The notes beneath the pieces were generated by a model, which saw only the letters and a list, made by a program, of their open reading frames with translations, was not told where the DNA came from and made no database searches. The position numbers and the translations under genes are program-made. Positions 42,431 to 50,501 of a DNA stretch of 64,000 nt are shown piece after piece; the stretch's first letter is position 1; each line of letters starts with the position of its first letter. This DNA is from Thermococcus pacificus (GTDB taxonomy: Archaea; Methanobacteriota_B; Thermococci; Thermococcales; Thermococcaceae): contig NZ_CP015102.1 in the NCBI RefSeq assembly GCF_002214485.1, positions 1,054,001 to 1,118,000 on the forward strand. The letters are read 5' to 3'.

Positions 42431-43774
42431 ATGGAGTACCCAAGGAGTAAGGAGGAGGTAGTGGAGCGCTATTCCCGCGTTTTTCCCAGGTCTGCCCGGG
42501 TAACCTATGCCCCGATAGCTGCCGTGAGGGCGGAAAACGCCCGTGTCTGGGACATCGAGGGTAGGGAGTACATTGATTTTCTCAGCGATGCCGCCGTTCA
42601 GAACGTTGGCCACAACAACCCCCGCGTTGTGCAGGCCATAAGGGAACAGGCCGAGAGGCTGGTTCACTTCACCTTCATCTATGGTTTCCCGGTCGAGCCT
42701 CTCCTCCTTGCGGAAAAGCTTGCTGAGATTGCCCCAATCAGGGCTCCCAAGGTCAGCTTCGGCCTGAGTGGGAGCGACGCCAACGATGGGGCGATAAAGT
42801 TCGCGAGGGCCTACACTAAGAGGAGGACGATTCTGAGCTACATTCGGAGCTACTACGGGGCCACTTACGGCTCGATGAGCATAACCGGCCTTGACTTTGA
42901 GGTTCGCTCTGTAGTTGGAGAGCTGAGCGACGTCCACTACATCCCCTACCCCAACTGCTACCGCTGTCCCTTTGGGAAGGAGCCGAAGAGCTGCAAAATG
43001 GAGTGCGTGAGTTACCTGAAGGAGAAGTTCGAAGGTGAGGTCTACGCGGACGGAGTTGCTGCACTCTTCGCCGAGCCAATACAGGGCGACGCCGGAATGG
43101 TGGTTCCTCCAGAGGACTACTTCAGGAAGGTCAAAAGGATACTTGATGAGCATGGGATACTCCTCGTTGTCGACGAAGTCCAGAGCGGTATGGGCAGGAG
43201 TGGAAAGTGGTTCGCGATAGAGCACTTCGGCGTTGAGCCGGACATAATAACCCTTGCGAAGCCCCTCGGAGGAGGCCTTCCTATAAGCGCAATAATCGGA
43301 AGGGGGGAGATAATGGACTCCCTCCCGCCGCTGGGCCACACCTTCACCCTGAGCGGAAACCCCGTTGCCAGCAGGGCTGCTTTGGCGGTCATCGAGGAGA
43401 TAGAGGAGAAAGGGCTCCTCAGGCGGGCAGAGAAGCTCGGAGCCTACACGAAGAAGAGGCTTGAGGAGATGAAAGAGGAGCACGAGCTCATAGGAGACGT
43501 CCGCGGCCTCGGTCTTATGCTCGGCGTCGACCTCGTCAAGGACAGGGAGACGAAGGAGCGGGCCTACGAAGAGGCAAGAAAGGTCGTCTGGAGGGCCTAC
43601 GAGCTCGGCCTCGTCCTCGCGTTCCTTCAGGGCAACGTGCTCAGGATTCAGCCCCCACTCACGATAGAGGAGGAGCTCCTCGACGAGGGGCTGAACCGGC
43701 TTGAGAAGGCTATAGCTGACGTCGAAGAGGGGAAGGTTCCGGATAGCGTTCTGGCAAAGGTTCAGGGCTGGTGA
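42431..43774 (+). CDS. Class-III PLP aminotransferase / amino-acid racemase-like
   Basis: A 447-residue fold-type I class III aminotransferase. Visible: [34 protein letters not shown], and the PLP lysine in [13 protein letters not shown] cysteine-rich insertion (NCYRCPF...SCKMEC, residues about 177-197) is typical of Pyrococcus/Thermococcus members, some of which are amino-acid racemases rather than transaminases. Activity cannot be decided from sequence. GGTGAG lies just before the ATG; TATA-like AAATACATATAGC near 42403-42415. Confidence 0.88.
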   Translation: MEYPRSKEEVVERYSRVFPRSARVTYAPIAAVRAENARVWDIEGREYIDFLSDAAVQNVGHNNPRVVQAIREQAERLVHFTFIYGFPVEPLLLAEKLAEIAPIRAPKVSFGLSGSDANDGAIKFARAYTKRRTILSYIRSYYGATYGSMSITGLDFEVRSVVGELSDVHYIPYPNCYRCPFGKEPKSCKMECVSYLKEKFEGEVYADGVAALFAEPIQGDAGMVVPPEDYFRKVKRILDEHGILLVVDEVQSGMGRSGKWFAIEHFGVEPDIITLAKPLGGGLPISAIIGRGEIMDSLPPLGHTFTLSGNPVASRAALAVIEEIEEKGLLRRAEKLGAYTKKRLEEMKEEHELIGDVRGLGLMLGVDLVKDRETKERAYEEARKVVWRAYELGLVLAFLQGNVLRIQPPLTIEEELLDEGLNRLEKAIADVEEGKVPDSVLAKVQGW

Positions 43775-43860
43775 GCTTAAGTTTTTGACATTTTTCTGTG
43801 GATTTTGTCACCCTCCAAAAACTTTTTAAACAAACTCCTACACAGGTTGAGCGGGCTTTA

Positions 43861-45162
43861 ATGGAGAACGTCGAGGTAATGGAAAAGCCGGTTTTGAAGG
43901 TTGGAATTGAGGAAAAGGTTGAGCCCGCGAAGGCTTTGGTTTTTGGCCTTCAGCACGTTCTTGCGATGTTTGGAGCGACCGTGACAGTGCCGCTCGTTGT
44001 CGGCGGAGCCATAGGACTGAGCGGCGACCAGATTGCCCTCATGATACAGGCGGTCTTGCTGGCGATGGGCATAGCGACGCTACTCCAGACGACGATAGGG
44101 TCCCGCTACCCAATAGTCCAAGGGTCGAGCTTTGCCTTCATCCCGGGGCTTATATCGATAGGCTCTTCCCTCGGGATGGCCGCCGTCCAGGGTGCGCTGC
44201 TCATCGGTGGCCTGATTGAGGCCATGATCGGCTGGCTCGGGATAATAGGAAAGGTCAGGAAGCTCTTTACTCCCCTGGTTACAGGCGTGACGATAACCCT
44301 CATCGGCTTCAGCCTGGCAGACGTCGCGATAAAGAACTTCTTCAACTTCTACGCCGACCCGGCCGGCGAAACACTTGTGAAGTCCAGCGCTGTGGCCCTG
44401 GTAACATTCCTCACAACTGTCTTCGTGGCGCTTAGGGCTAAGGGAAGCCTGAAGGCCATGCCCGTAGTGGTGGGTGCTCTCGTCGGCTACCTTATCAGCG
44501 TCCCGTTCGGCCTAACTGACTTCGACCTCGTGAAGAGCCTGCCGGTTCTTGGTGTTCCCTCTATCTTCCCGTGGGGGGCACCAGTCTTCGATGCCAGCGC
44601 CATAGCCCTCCTTCTGTTCGCCTTCATGGTGAGCATCATCGAGAGCGTCGGCGACTACCATGCTATAGCCACTGTAACAGGTTCGGAGATAACAGAAGAA
44701 CACATCGCAAGGGGCATAGGGAGCGAGGGCCTGGCCTGCTCGATAGCCGGCCTCCTTGGCGCCTGCGGAACGACTAGCTACTCCGAGAACATCGGCGTCG
44801 TTGCACTCACAAAGATTGGCAGTAGGCACGTGGTGCAGGTGGGCGCGGTGATGCTGATATTCCTCTCCCTCCTGCCGAAGTTCGCCGGAATACTCGCCTC
44901 GATGCCGGCTCCCGTCCTCGGTGGGCTGACTCTTGCCCTCTACGGCATGATAAGCGTCACGGGGCTGAGGCTGATAAAGGAGAAGGTCGAGTTCACCGAC
45001 AGGAACACGCTAATTCTCGCGGCGGCGCTGATAGCGGGCCTCGGGGCACCGCAGCTCCCACCAGAGTTCCTGGAGCACTTCCCAAAACTCATAGCCAGCA
45101 TTCTTGAGTCGGGGATGGCCGTTGGAGCTTTAACGGCGATAATCCTCGACAGGCTCCTCTGA
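43861..45162 (+). CDS. NCS2 family nucleobase permease
   Basis: A 433-residue purine/pyrimidine permease of the NCS2 (UraA/PurP) family with about 14 membrane segments. Typical parts: GLQHVLAMFGATVTVPLVVGGA, QGSSFAFIPG, and the SIIESVGDYHAI and GTTSYSENIG segments in the substrate site. The ATG at 43861 is likely; the frame is open 63 bases further left but includes the TATA-like CTTTTTAAAC at 43820-43830. Uracil or xanthine are likely substrates. Confidence 0.92.
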   Translation: MENVEVMEKPVLKVGIEEKVEPAKALVFGLQHVLAMFGATVTVPLVVGGAIGLSGDQIALMIQAVLLAMGIATLLQTTIGSRYPIVQGSSFAFIPGLISIGSSLGMAAVQGALLIGGLIEAMIGWLGIIGKVRKLFTPLVTGVTITLIGFSLADVAIKNFFNFYADPAGETLVKSSAVALVTFLTTVFVALRAKGSLKAMPVVVGALVGYLISVPFGLTDFDLVKSLPVLGVPSIFPWGAPVFDASAIALLLFAFMVSIIESVGDYHAIATVTGSEITEEHIARGIGSEGLACSIAGLLGACGTTSYSENIGVVALTKIGSRHVVQVGAVMLIFLSLLPKFAGILASMPAPVLGGLTLALYGMISVTGLRLIKEKVEFTDRNTLILAAALIAGLGAPQLPPEFLEHFPKLIASILESGMAVGALTAIILDRLL

Positions 45163-45167
45163 GCCTT

Positions 45168-45187
45168 CTCTTTATTTTTAAAAAAAG
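45168..45187. terminator. Bidirectional T/A-rich terminator
   Basis: TCTTTATTTTTAAAAAAAGGA lies between the converging permease and DUF996 genes and can supply a T-run to transcripts from either side, the usual signal for archaeal termination. Confidence 0.45.
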
Positions 45188-45199
45188 GAAGAGAGAAAG

Positions 45200-45832
45200 T
45201 CATGCTATATGCGAATCGAGCGGAAGTTGGGGTTTCTCCTCCAGCTCGTCGGGCATGTTGCTGAAGCCGAGGATGACGAATATTCTGGCTATGAAGATCA
45301 GGAGGAAGCCGACGAGCACGATTGCAGTTATGGCACCCCACTTGAACCAGTTGGCGGCGTCTTCGAAGGACTTCGTCCTGGTTATCTCGTACATTGCGCT
45401 CCACGCCTTCATTTCGAAGTAAGCGTTGACAACGGTTATGAGGACGACCAGCAGAAAGACCCCTGAGATTATCATCAGGGGCAAGGCTTCCGTGTACTCA
45501 TTGGTTATGCTCATGCTCTCACTCGGGGCTGCTGTTATCGGGCCGGAGAACTCCTCGTGGACGCTGAGGCCGGACATGGTGAGTCCGAATGTCGCAAATA
45601 TCACGAAGATGAACAGCACCAGAACCGCTATCCCTACGATGAATGCGAAGAGATAGTTTTTGAAAGGCCTGTCGTCACCGACCGCGTTGCCTATTCCGTG
45701 GAGTGCTACCAGAACGAGTATCGACCCGACTAGAGCCAGCACGCTCCCGATGTAGGGTACGAACCCACCAAGGAGAGCCAGGATTGAGCCCCACATTCCG
45801 AGGTTCTTTTCGCTCCTCACGTTCACGGTCAA
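45200..45832 (-). CDS. DUF996 membrane protein
   Basis: About 210 residues with five membrane segments, including an opening NLGMWGSILALLGGFVPYIGSVLALVG and a family motif HGIGNAVGDDRPFKNYLFAF. The start is a TTG at 45832 (TVNVRSEKN), chosen by alignment with the ATG of the paralogue upstream (TVNLRSERN) and because GGTGGT lies before it. Tandem with that paralogue; function unknown. Confidence 0.82.
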   Translation of the reverse strand: MTVNVRSEKNLGMWGSILALLGGFVPYIGSVLALVGSILVLVALHGIGNAVGDDRPFKNYLFAFIVGIAVLVLFIFVIFATFGLTMSGLSVHEEFSGPITAAPSESMSITNEYTEALPLMIISGVFLLVVLITVVNAYFEMKAWSAMYEITRTKSFEDAANWFKWGAITAIVLVGFLLIFIARIFVILGFSNMPDELEEKPQLPLDSHIA

Positions 45833-45896
45833 GTCGACCACCGTAAAAAATTCACCCGAATCCTAAAAAACTTTACCCAAAAAGGTGGGAAGAAGG

Positions 45897-46487
45897 TCAG
45901 GCTATTGGACTGGATATTGCCTTTTCTTTGGGTTCCAGCTCCTCAGGGAGGTTCGCGAAGGCTATTATCTGATAGATTGTGGCAACGAGTAGGAGTATGG
46001 CACCGACGAGTATTATGAGCGTTATCGCTCCCCACATCGTCCAGGTCGCAACCTTGTCAAACTCCTCGACGCCGGTGATCTCGTAGGTTGCGCGCCAGGC
46101 CTTGATGTCGAAGTATATACCAATGATGAGGGCCGCGAGCAGGAGAAGAACCGCCATGCCAATAATGCTTACTCCTACTAACCCTGTCCAGTCTCCATTA
46201 TTCACGAAGGAGGGGACCGTCAGAATTCCCACCAGGGCCATTACAGCGGCAATAATCAACGCCCCGATGACCACCACTATCGAGTACAGGTAGTACCTGA
46301 AGGGCCTGTCATCGCCGAGCTTGTTTCCGATGCCGTGGAGCGAGATGAGGATTAGTATCTGACCCACCAGCGAGGCAGTTCCCAGGAAAGTACCGATGTA
46401 GGGGATTATTCCTAGGAAGCCCCCCACCAGGACGAGCACCGAGCCGATCAATCCCAGATTCCGTTCACTCCTCAGGTTCACGGTCAT
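45897..46487 (-). CDS. DUF996 membrane protein, second copy
   Basis: About 196 residues, five membrane segments, clearly paralogous to the downstream gene (NLGLIGSVLVLVGGFLG..., HGIGNKLGDDRPFRYYLYS, and a shared WGAITLIILVG late segment). ATG 46487 follows GAGGTGATCC. The two genes are 64 bases apart on the same strand, a tandem duplication with substantial divergence. Function unknown. Confidence 0.82.
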   Translation of the reverse strand: MTVNLRSERNLGLIGSVLVLVGGFLGIIPYIGTFLGTASLVGQILILISLHGIGNKLGDDRPFRYYLYSIVVVIGALIIAAVMALVGILTVPSFVNNGDWTGLVGVSIIGMAVLLLLAALIIGIYFDIKAWRATYEITGVEEFDKVATWTMWGAITLIILVGAILLLVATIYQIIAFANLPEELEPKEKAISSPIA

Positions 46488-46609
46488 TGGATCACCTCGG
46501 CAGGTGTTAATCACGTCTACTTTAAAAAGTTGCGATTTTGGGCGGTGCCAACACGTGATCCGGGAACTCTGGTTCCAGAAAAGCTAAGGGATTAAAGAAA
46601 GGAAAAGGT

Positions 46610-47242
46610 TCACTCCTTCTTTTCCTCGGCCTTGGGCTCTTCTTTCTTCTCGGCGGGTTTGGGCTTGGCGGCGGCAGGCGGTTTAAGGCCGTAGCCCAGG
46701 ATCTTGAACTTGAACTCCGTTCCGTCCCTGAGGTAGTACGTTACCTCCTTGGTCTCTTTGTTGAACTTCATCCTCTCCACCGGGAACTTCCAGTCCCTGT
46801 AGGTCTCCTGTATCTCCCTGAACTTCTCCGGGGGTATGGGCACCCAGTCAAAGAGCTGGAGCTCCTCTTCCTTCCACTCCGTCGTGAGCATGTAGCTCTC
46901 AACGAAGCCGAGCGCGTTCGTCGGGCAGACCTCAACACAGAACTGGCAGAAGGTGCACCTTCCGTAGTCTATCTTTGGACGGGGTCTCTTCTGGCCCTCT
47001 ATCCACGTCATCTCTATTGCTCTAGCGGGGCATATCTGCCCGCACATGTTACAGCCTATGCAGGTCTTCCAGTTGAGTGTGTGGAAGCCCCTGTAGTTCT
47101 TCGCCGGCTCTATCGTCTCGTAGGGTATCTTTATCGTGACAGGTTTTTTGAAGAGGTACTTGAGGCTCATCCAGGGCTTGAGGAATGATGGCTTCTTCCT
47201 GATCTTACTCTCCTGGGCGATCTTAAAGGTAATCTCCTCCAT
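46610..47242 (-). CDS. mbxN: MbxN, ferredoxin-type (NuoI-like) subunit
   Basis: About 210 residues. Two 4Fe-4S motifs, CIGCNMCGQICP and CTFCQFCVEVCP, equivalent to NuoI/MbhN, carry electrons from ferredoxin into the Mbx (Mbs) complex. A hydrophobic region is absent; the C-terminus is a Lys/Glu/Pro/Ala-rich tail. ATG 47242 has GGTGAT with a 4-base spacer. Last gene of the 13-gene operon; start lies just beyond the mbxL stop. Confidence 0.93.
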   Translation of the reverse strand: MEEITFKIAQESKIRKKPSFLKPWMSLKYLFKKPVTIKIPYETIEPAKNYRGFHTLNWKTCIGCNMCGQICPARAIEMTWIEGQKRPRPKIDYGRCTFCQFCVEVCPTNALGFVESYMLTTEWKEEELQLFDWVPIPPEKFREIQETYRDWKFPVERMKFNKETKEVTYYLRDGTEFKFKILGYGLKPPAAAKPKPAEKKEEPKAEEKKE

Positions 47243-47247
47243 CTTCA

Positions 47248-48423
47248 TCACCTGTCTATGTCCGGCGGGCAGTTGTCAAGGCTCATCAATATGACGGGCA
47301 CATCGGCAATTCTCGCGCCAACGAGCAGCTGCTCTATGACCCTGATGCCATGGGCTATGCTCGGCCCCCTTATCTGGACTCTGTACGGCTTGTTCTTTCC
47401 ATCGCTGACTACGTAGGCACCAAAGTCGCCCTTGGTGGCCTCGACGTGGGCGAAGGCATCCCCCGCAGGAACCTTGAGCCTGGGGAGGGCCTTGAAACCT
47501 GGGTGATCCACCTTGTAGGGCCCGCTCGGCGGCCCCATGTCGAGGAGCTGCTCGAGTATGTAGAGGTCCTGCTCTATCTCGAAGCGCCTGATGAGAGCCC
47601 TCGCGAGGGCGTCGCCCTCCCTGAGGACCGGAACCTCAAAGTCAAGCTCCGGGTAGAGGAGGTACGGGTCAACGCGCCTGACATCGTAGGGGACGCCTGT
47701 GGCCCTGAGGTTGGGCCCCGTCACGCCCTCCTCAAGGGCGAACTTCTTGTCCATGACGCCTATACCCTCAAGCCTCCTGTAGGTGATGTAGTTCTCGAAG
47801 AGGATGTTGTCGAAGTCCTTGAGCTTGCCCTTCAAGTACTCGACGGTGTCCCTAAGCTGGCGGAGCCACTTATCACCCGGTATGTCCCTCCTCACTCCTC
47901 CAGGGATGGTGTAGATGTGGTAGACCCTCGCTCCGGTCAGCTGCTCAAAGAGTGCCATGAACCTCTCACGGTAGGCAGCGGCCCACTGTCCGGCGGTGTA
48001 GACACCGAGCTTGAAGCTCAGTCCCATAATCCAGAATAGGTAGGCGCTAACCCTCGCCATCTCCAGCACGGTAGTCCTAATCCACTGGGCCCTCTCGGGG
48101 ACTTCCCATCCCATTATCTCGTCCACCGCCATTGAGTATATCGCTTCCGGAACGTCGGGCTCGGGGACACATATCCTGAGGAGGAGGGCTATGTTGGTGT
48201 GCCACGGCCTGTACTCGGCGAGCTTTTCAAAGCCTCTGTGGAGGAAACCGGGGTTGGCTATGGCCTTAACGACCCTGTGGCCGTCCATCTTGAGGATCAA
48301 GCTGTAGTTCTCGGTGGCCATGTGCTGTGGCCCGAAGAACAGCTCGTAGGTGTCCTTCTCCAGCGGGAGAAGGTCCATTCCATTGGCCCTCGCTTCCCTA
48401 ATGAGCTCTTCCTGTGAGACCAT
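47248..48423 (-). CDS. mbxL: MbxL, large-subunit (NuoD-like) protein
   Basis: About 391 residues, homologous to NiFe-hydrogenase large subunits and NuoD. The four NiFe-binding cysteines are not complete: the N-terminal RIC85VPE keeps only the first, and the C-terminal C385-PPD388 has an aspartate in place of the second. This is the Mbx/Mbs pattern, in which the subunit reduces sulfane sulfur rather than protons. ATG 48423 follows GAGGTGATGATA. Confidence 0.94.
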   Translation of the reverse strand: MVSQEELIREARANGMDLLPLEKDTYELFFGPQHMATENYSLILKMDGHRVVKAIANPGFLHRGFEKLAEYRPWHTNIALLLRICVPEPDVPEAIYSMAVDEIMGWEVPERAQWIRTTVLEMARVSAYLFWIMGLSFKLGVYTAGQWAAAYRERFMALFEQLTGARVYHIYTIPGGVRRDIPGDKWLRQLRDTVEYLKGKLKDFDNILFENYITYRRLEGIGVMDKKFALEEGVTGPNLRATGVPYDVRRVDPYLLYPELDFEVPVLREGDALARALIRRFEIEQDLYILEQLLDMGPPSGPYKVDHPGFKALPRLKVPAGDAFAHVEATKGDFGAYVVSDGKNKPYRVQIRGPSIAHGIRVIEQLLVGARIADVPVILMSLDNCPPDIDR

Positions 48424-48433
48424 TATCATCACC

Positions 48434-48973
48434 TCATATCACGTAGTTCTCCTTATCCTCATCAAACCTGTCGAGGATCTTGTACTTCTTCTTCACGTAG
48501 GAGAGCATGTCGAAGTCCTTCCTGTGTGAGACTCCTGCTTCTCTGTCCTCGTCCTCGAGTATCCAAGGCATGGATAGCTTGGGGTTGCCCTCGAAGACGA
48601 CCTTGTAGAACTCGTGAGCGTCCCTCTCGTAGGTCTCCGCAACGGGATAGATGTCCATGACACTTGAGATTCTGGCGTCGTCCCTGGGAACCCTTGTCCT
48701 GACCATGGCGTGGGTGCCGTGGCTCACGCTGAAGAGCTGGTAAACGAGCTCTATCTCGCCCTCCTTGGGCCAGTCAACCGCGGTTATCTGGAGGAGGAGC
48801 TCAAAGCCGTGGGCCTTCGCCGTGCGGAGGAAGTCCACTATCCTGTCAGCCGGAACCCTGAACTCAAGCCTCCTCTCCCTTCTGACCTTCCCTTCGGCGT
48901 AGGGGGCCTTCTCAAGGAGCGTGCTCACGATTTCTTCTCCCTTGGGCCAGGTGACCTTAACCTCTTCTGCCAT
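48434..48973 (-). CDS. mbxK: MbxK, NuoC-like subunit
   Basis: About 179 residues, a 30-kDa/NuoC-type subunit of the peripheral arm. Recognisable HGTHAMVRTRVPRDDARISSVMDIYPVAETYERDAHEFYKV. It docks MbxL to MbxJ. ATG 48973 follows GGAGG; an in-frame GTG at 48979 overlaps the mbxJ stop. Confidence 0.93.
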   Translation of the reverse strand: MAEEVKVTWPKGEEIVSTLLEKAPYAEGKVRRERRLEFRVPADRIVDFLRTAKAHGFELLLQITAVDWPKEGEIELVYQLFSVSHGTHAMVRTRVPRDDARISSVMDIYPVAETYERDAHEFYKVVFEGNPKLSMPWILEDEDREAGVSHRKDFDMLSYVKKKYKILDRFDEDKENYVI

Positions 48974-48975
48974 AT

Positions 48976-49557
48976 TCACTCCTCCCTCACTCCCTTATCC
49001 TTGCCAAGCACCCAGGGTATCCATCTCCTGGCGGTCTTCTCGCGCCAGCCCTCTCCAAAGAGCTCGTCCTGGTTCTTCTTGTAGTACTCGTAGTTCTCCT
49101 TGTAGCGCTTCCAGCCGTCGGCTTTGCCCGTCTCTATGAGCTCCATCATCTTCTGAATCCCGTCCATCACTGCCTCGGGCCTCGGCATACAGCCGGCTAT
49201 GGCCACATCCACGGGAATGTACTTGTCGAGATGCTTTATTGCGTTGTAGCCATCCCAGTAGATGCCACCGTTGAGCGGGCATGAGCCGTGGGCTAAAACG
49301 TACTTCGGGTCGGGCTGCATTTCGTAGGTTATGATAATCCTCTTGAGTGTCTTTGGCGTAACGTAGCCCGTGATGAGGAACAGGTCGGCCATCCTTGGGG
49401 AGGGGTTGGGCATTATACCGAAACGCTCGAAGTCATACCTTGAGGTGGCGAGGGGCGGCATCTCTATACCGCCGCACCCCGTACAAAATGAAACAATCCA
49501 CATGCTCCTCTTTCTCGCGTATTCAAAGAGGGGTTCAAAGAGTCTCCAATCGACCAT
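48976..49557 (-). CDS. mbxJ: MbxJ, NuoB-like Fe-S subunit
   Basis: A 193-residue NuoB/hydrogenase small-subunit-like protein carrying the proximal 4Fe-4S cluster: C25 and C28 in FCTGCGG, a later Cys in GSCPLNGG and one in AGCMPRPE. Passes electrons from MbxN towards the MbxL site. ATG after GAGGTGATGAGAG. Confidence 0.94.
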   Translation of the reverse strand: MVDWRLFEPLFEYARKRSMWIVSFCTGCGGIEMPPLATSRYDFERFGIMPNPSPRMADLFLITGYVTPKTLKRIIITYEMQPDPKYVLAHGSCPLNGGIYWDGYNAIKHLDKYIPVDVAIAGCMPRPEAVMDGIQKMMELIETGKADGWKRYKENYEYYKKNQDELFGEGWREKTARRWIPWVLGKDKGVREE

Positions 49558-49568
49558 CTCTCATCACC

Positions 49569-50498
49569 TCACAGACTTGCTAAGATGGCTCCAAGCGCCG
49601 CTATTATGGTCGGCCACTTCCAGTAGAACTTCGCCGCCTGGTCTATTGTGAACCTCGGGAATATTGCCGCCATGAAAGTCGCCACAAGGAGCACGGCTAT
49701 CTGCTTGACGAGGAGGACTCCGAGGCTTGCTATTGTGTTGAGCACTGAGCTTGAGAAGGCCGTGACCACGCCGCCGCCGAGGAATATGTTGCTGAAGAAC
49801 AGCGTCTCCGCGAAGAGCGCTATGGCGTGCTGGATGTTCAGGAGGCCCATGTGCTTGCCGCCGAACTCGACCATCGGACCGAGGGATATCTCACCCGGTG
49901 CGATCATGATGTCGAAGGGCTCCTTTCCAAACATCGCCTGCAGGACGAGGTCGTACGCTATGGCCGCGAGCAGGAGCGGGAGGTGCGCAATGCTCCAACC
50001 GCTTACCTGCTGGGCCATGACTATCTGGTAGGTGCTGAAGGTGCCGTAGTATTCAGCGAGGGCCACTATCGCAAAGCCGAGCGGAACCTGTATGGCGAGC
50101 ATGGTAAGCAGGGCCCTCTGGGCACCTATACCCGCGTACGGGTTTCCAGAGCTCATTGCGGCGAACATTATACCGAGCATCGGTATCTCGAGGAGGAAGG
50201 TGATGAGGACGAGGTCACCGTAGGCCCTGAGCACACCGATGCTTCCAAGGGGTATGAACATCACCGCGAGTATCGTCGCTCCGACAGCGTAGAGGATTCC
50301 AAAGTCGTAGATGAGGCCGTGGGTTATGTTGCTCTTCTTCGAGAGCAACTTGATGGTATCGAGGATGGGCTGGTAGATTGGAGGACCGACCCTTCTGTGT
50401 ATCCTGGCCGTCACTATCCTGATTATTCCCATGAACATGAAGCCCACAAACGTCGCATAAAGAAGTATAAAGAGAGCCTTGAGTACCGTCTCGATCAT
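49569..50498 (-). CDS. mbxM: MbxM, NuoH-like membrane subunit
   Basis: A 309-residue integral membrane subunit with eight or so helices, related to NuoH/MbhM, which connects the peripheral arm to the ion-pumping module. Family parts: RRVGPPIYQPILDTIKLLSKK, LVLQAMFGKEPFDIMIAPGEISLGPMVEFGG. No gene is missing between it and mbxJ. Confidence 0.94.
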   Translation of the reverse strand: MIETVLKALFILLYATFVGFMFMGIIRIVTARIHRRVGPPIYQPILDTIKLLSKKSNITHGLIYDFGILYAVGATILAVMFIPLGSIGVLRAYGDLVLITFLLEIPMLGIMFAAMSSGNPYAGIGAQRALLTMLAIQVPLGFAIVALAEYYGTFSTYQIVMAQQVSGWSIAHLPLLLAAIAYDLVLQAMFGKEPFDIMIAPGEISLGPMVEFGGKHMGLLNIQHAIALFAETLFFSNIFLGGGVVTAFSSSVLNTIASLGVLLVKQIAVLLVATFMAAIFPRFTIDQAAKFYWKWPTIIAALGAILASL

Positions 50499-50501
50499 CT
50501 T

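Noticed and set aside
42362-43483. 373-codon minus-strand frame opposite the class-III aminotransferase
   Set aside because: Antisense shadow; the plus-strand gene has all PLP-enzyme motifs.
47248-48432. NiFe hydrogenase large subunit
   Set aside because: Two of the four metal-binding cysteines are missing and there are two antiporter-like H subunits, the Mbx and not the Mbh layout.
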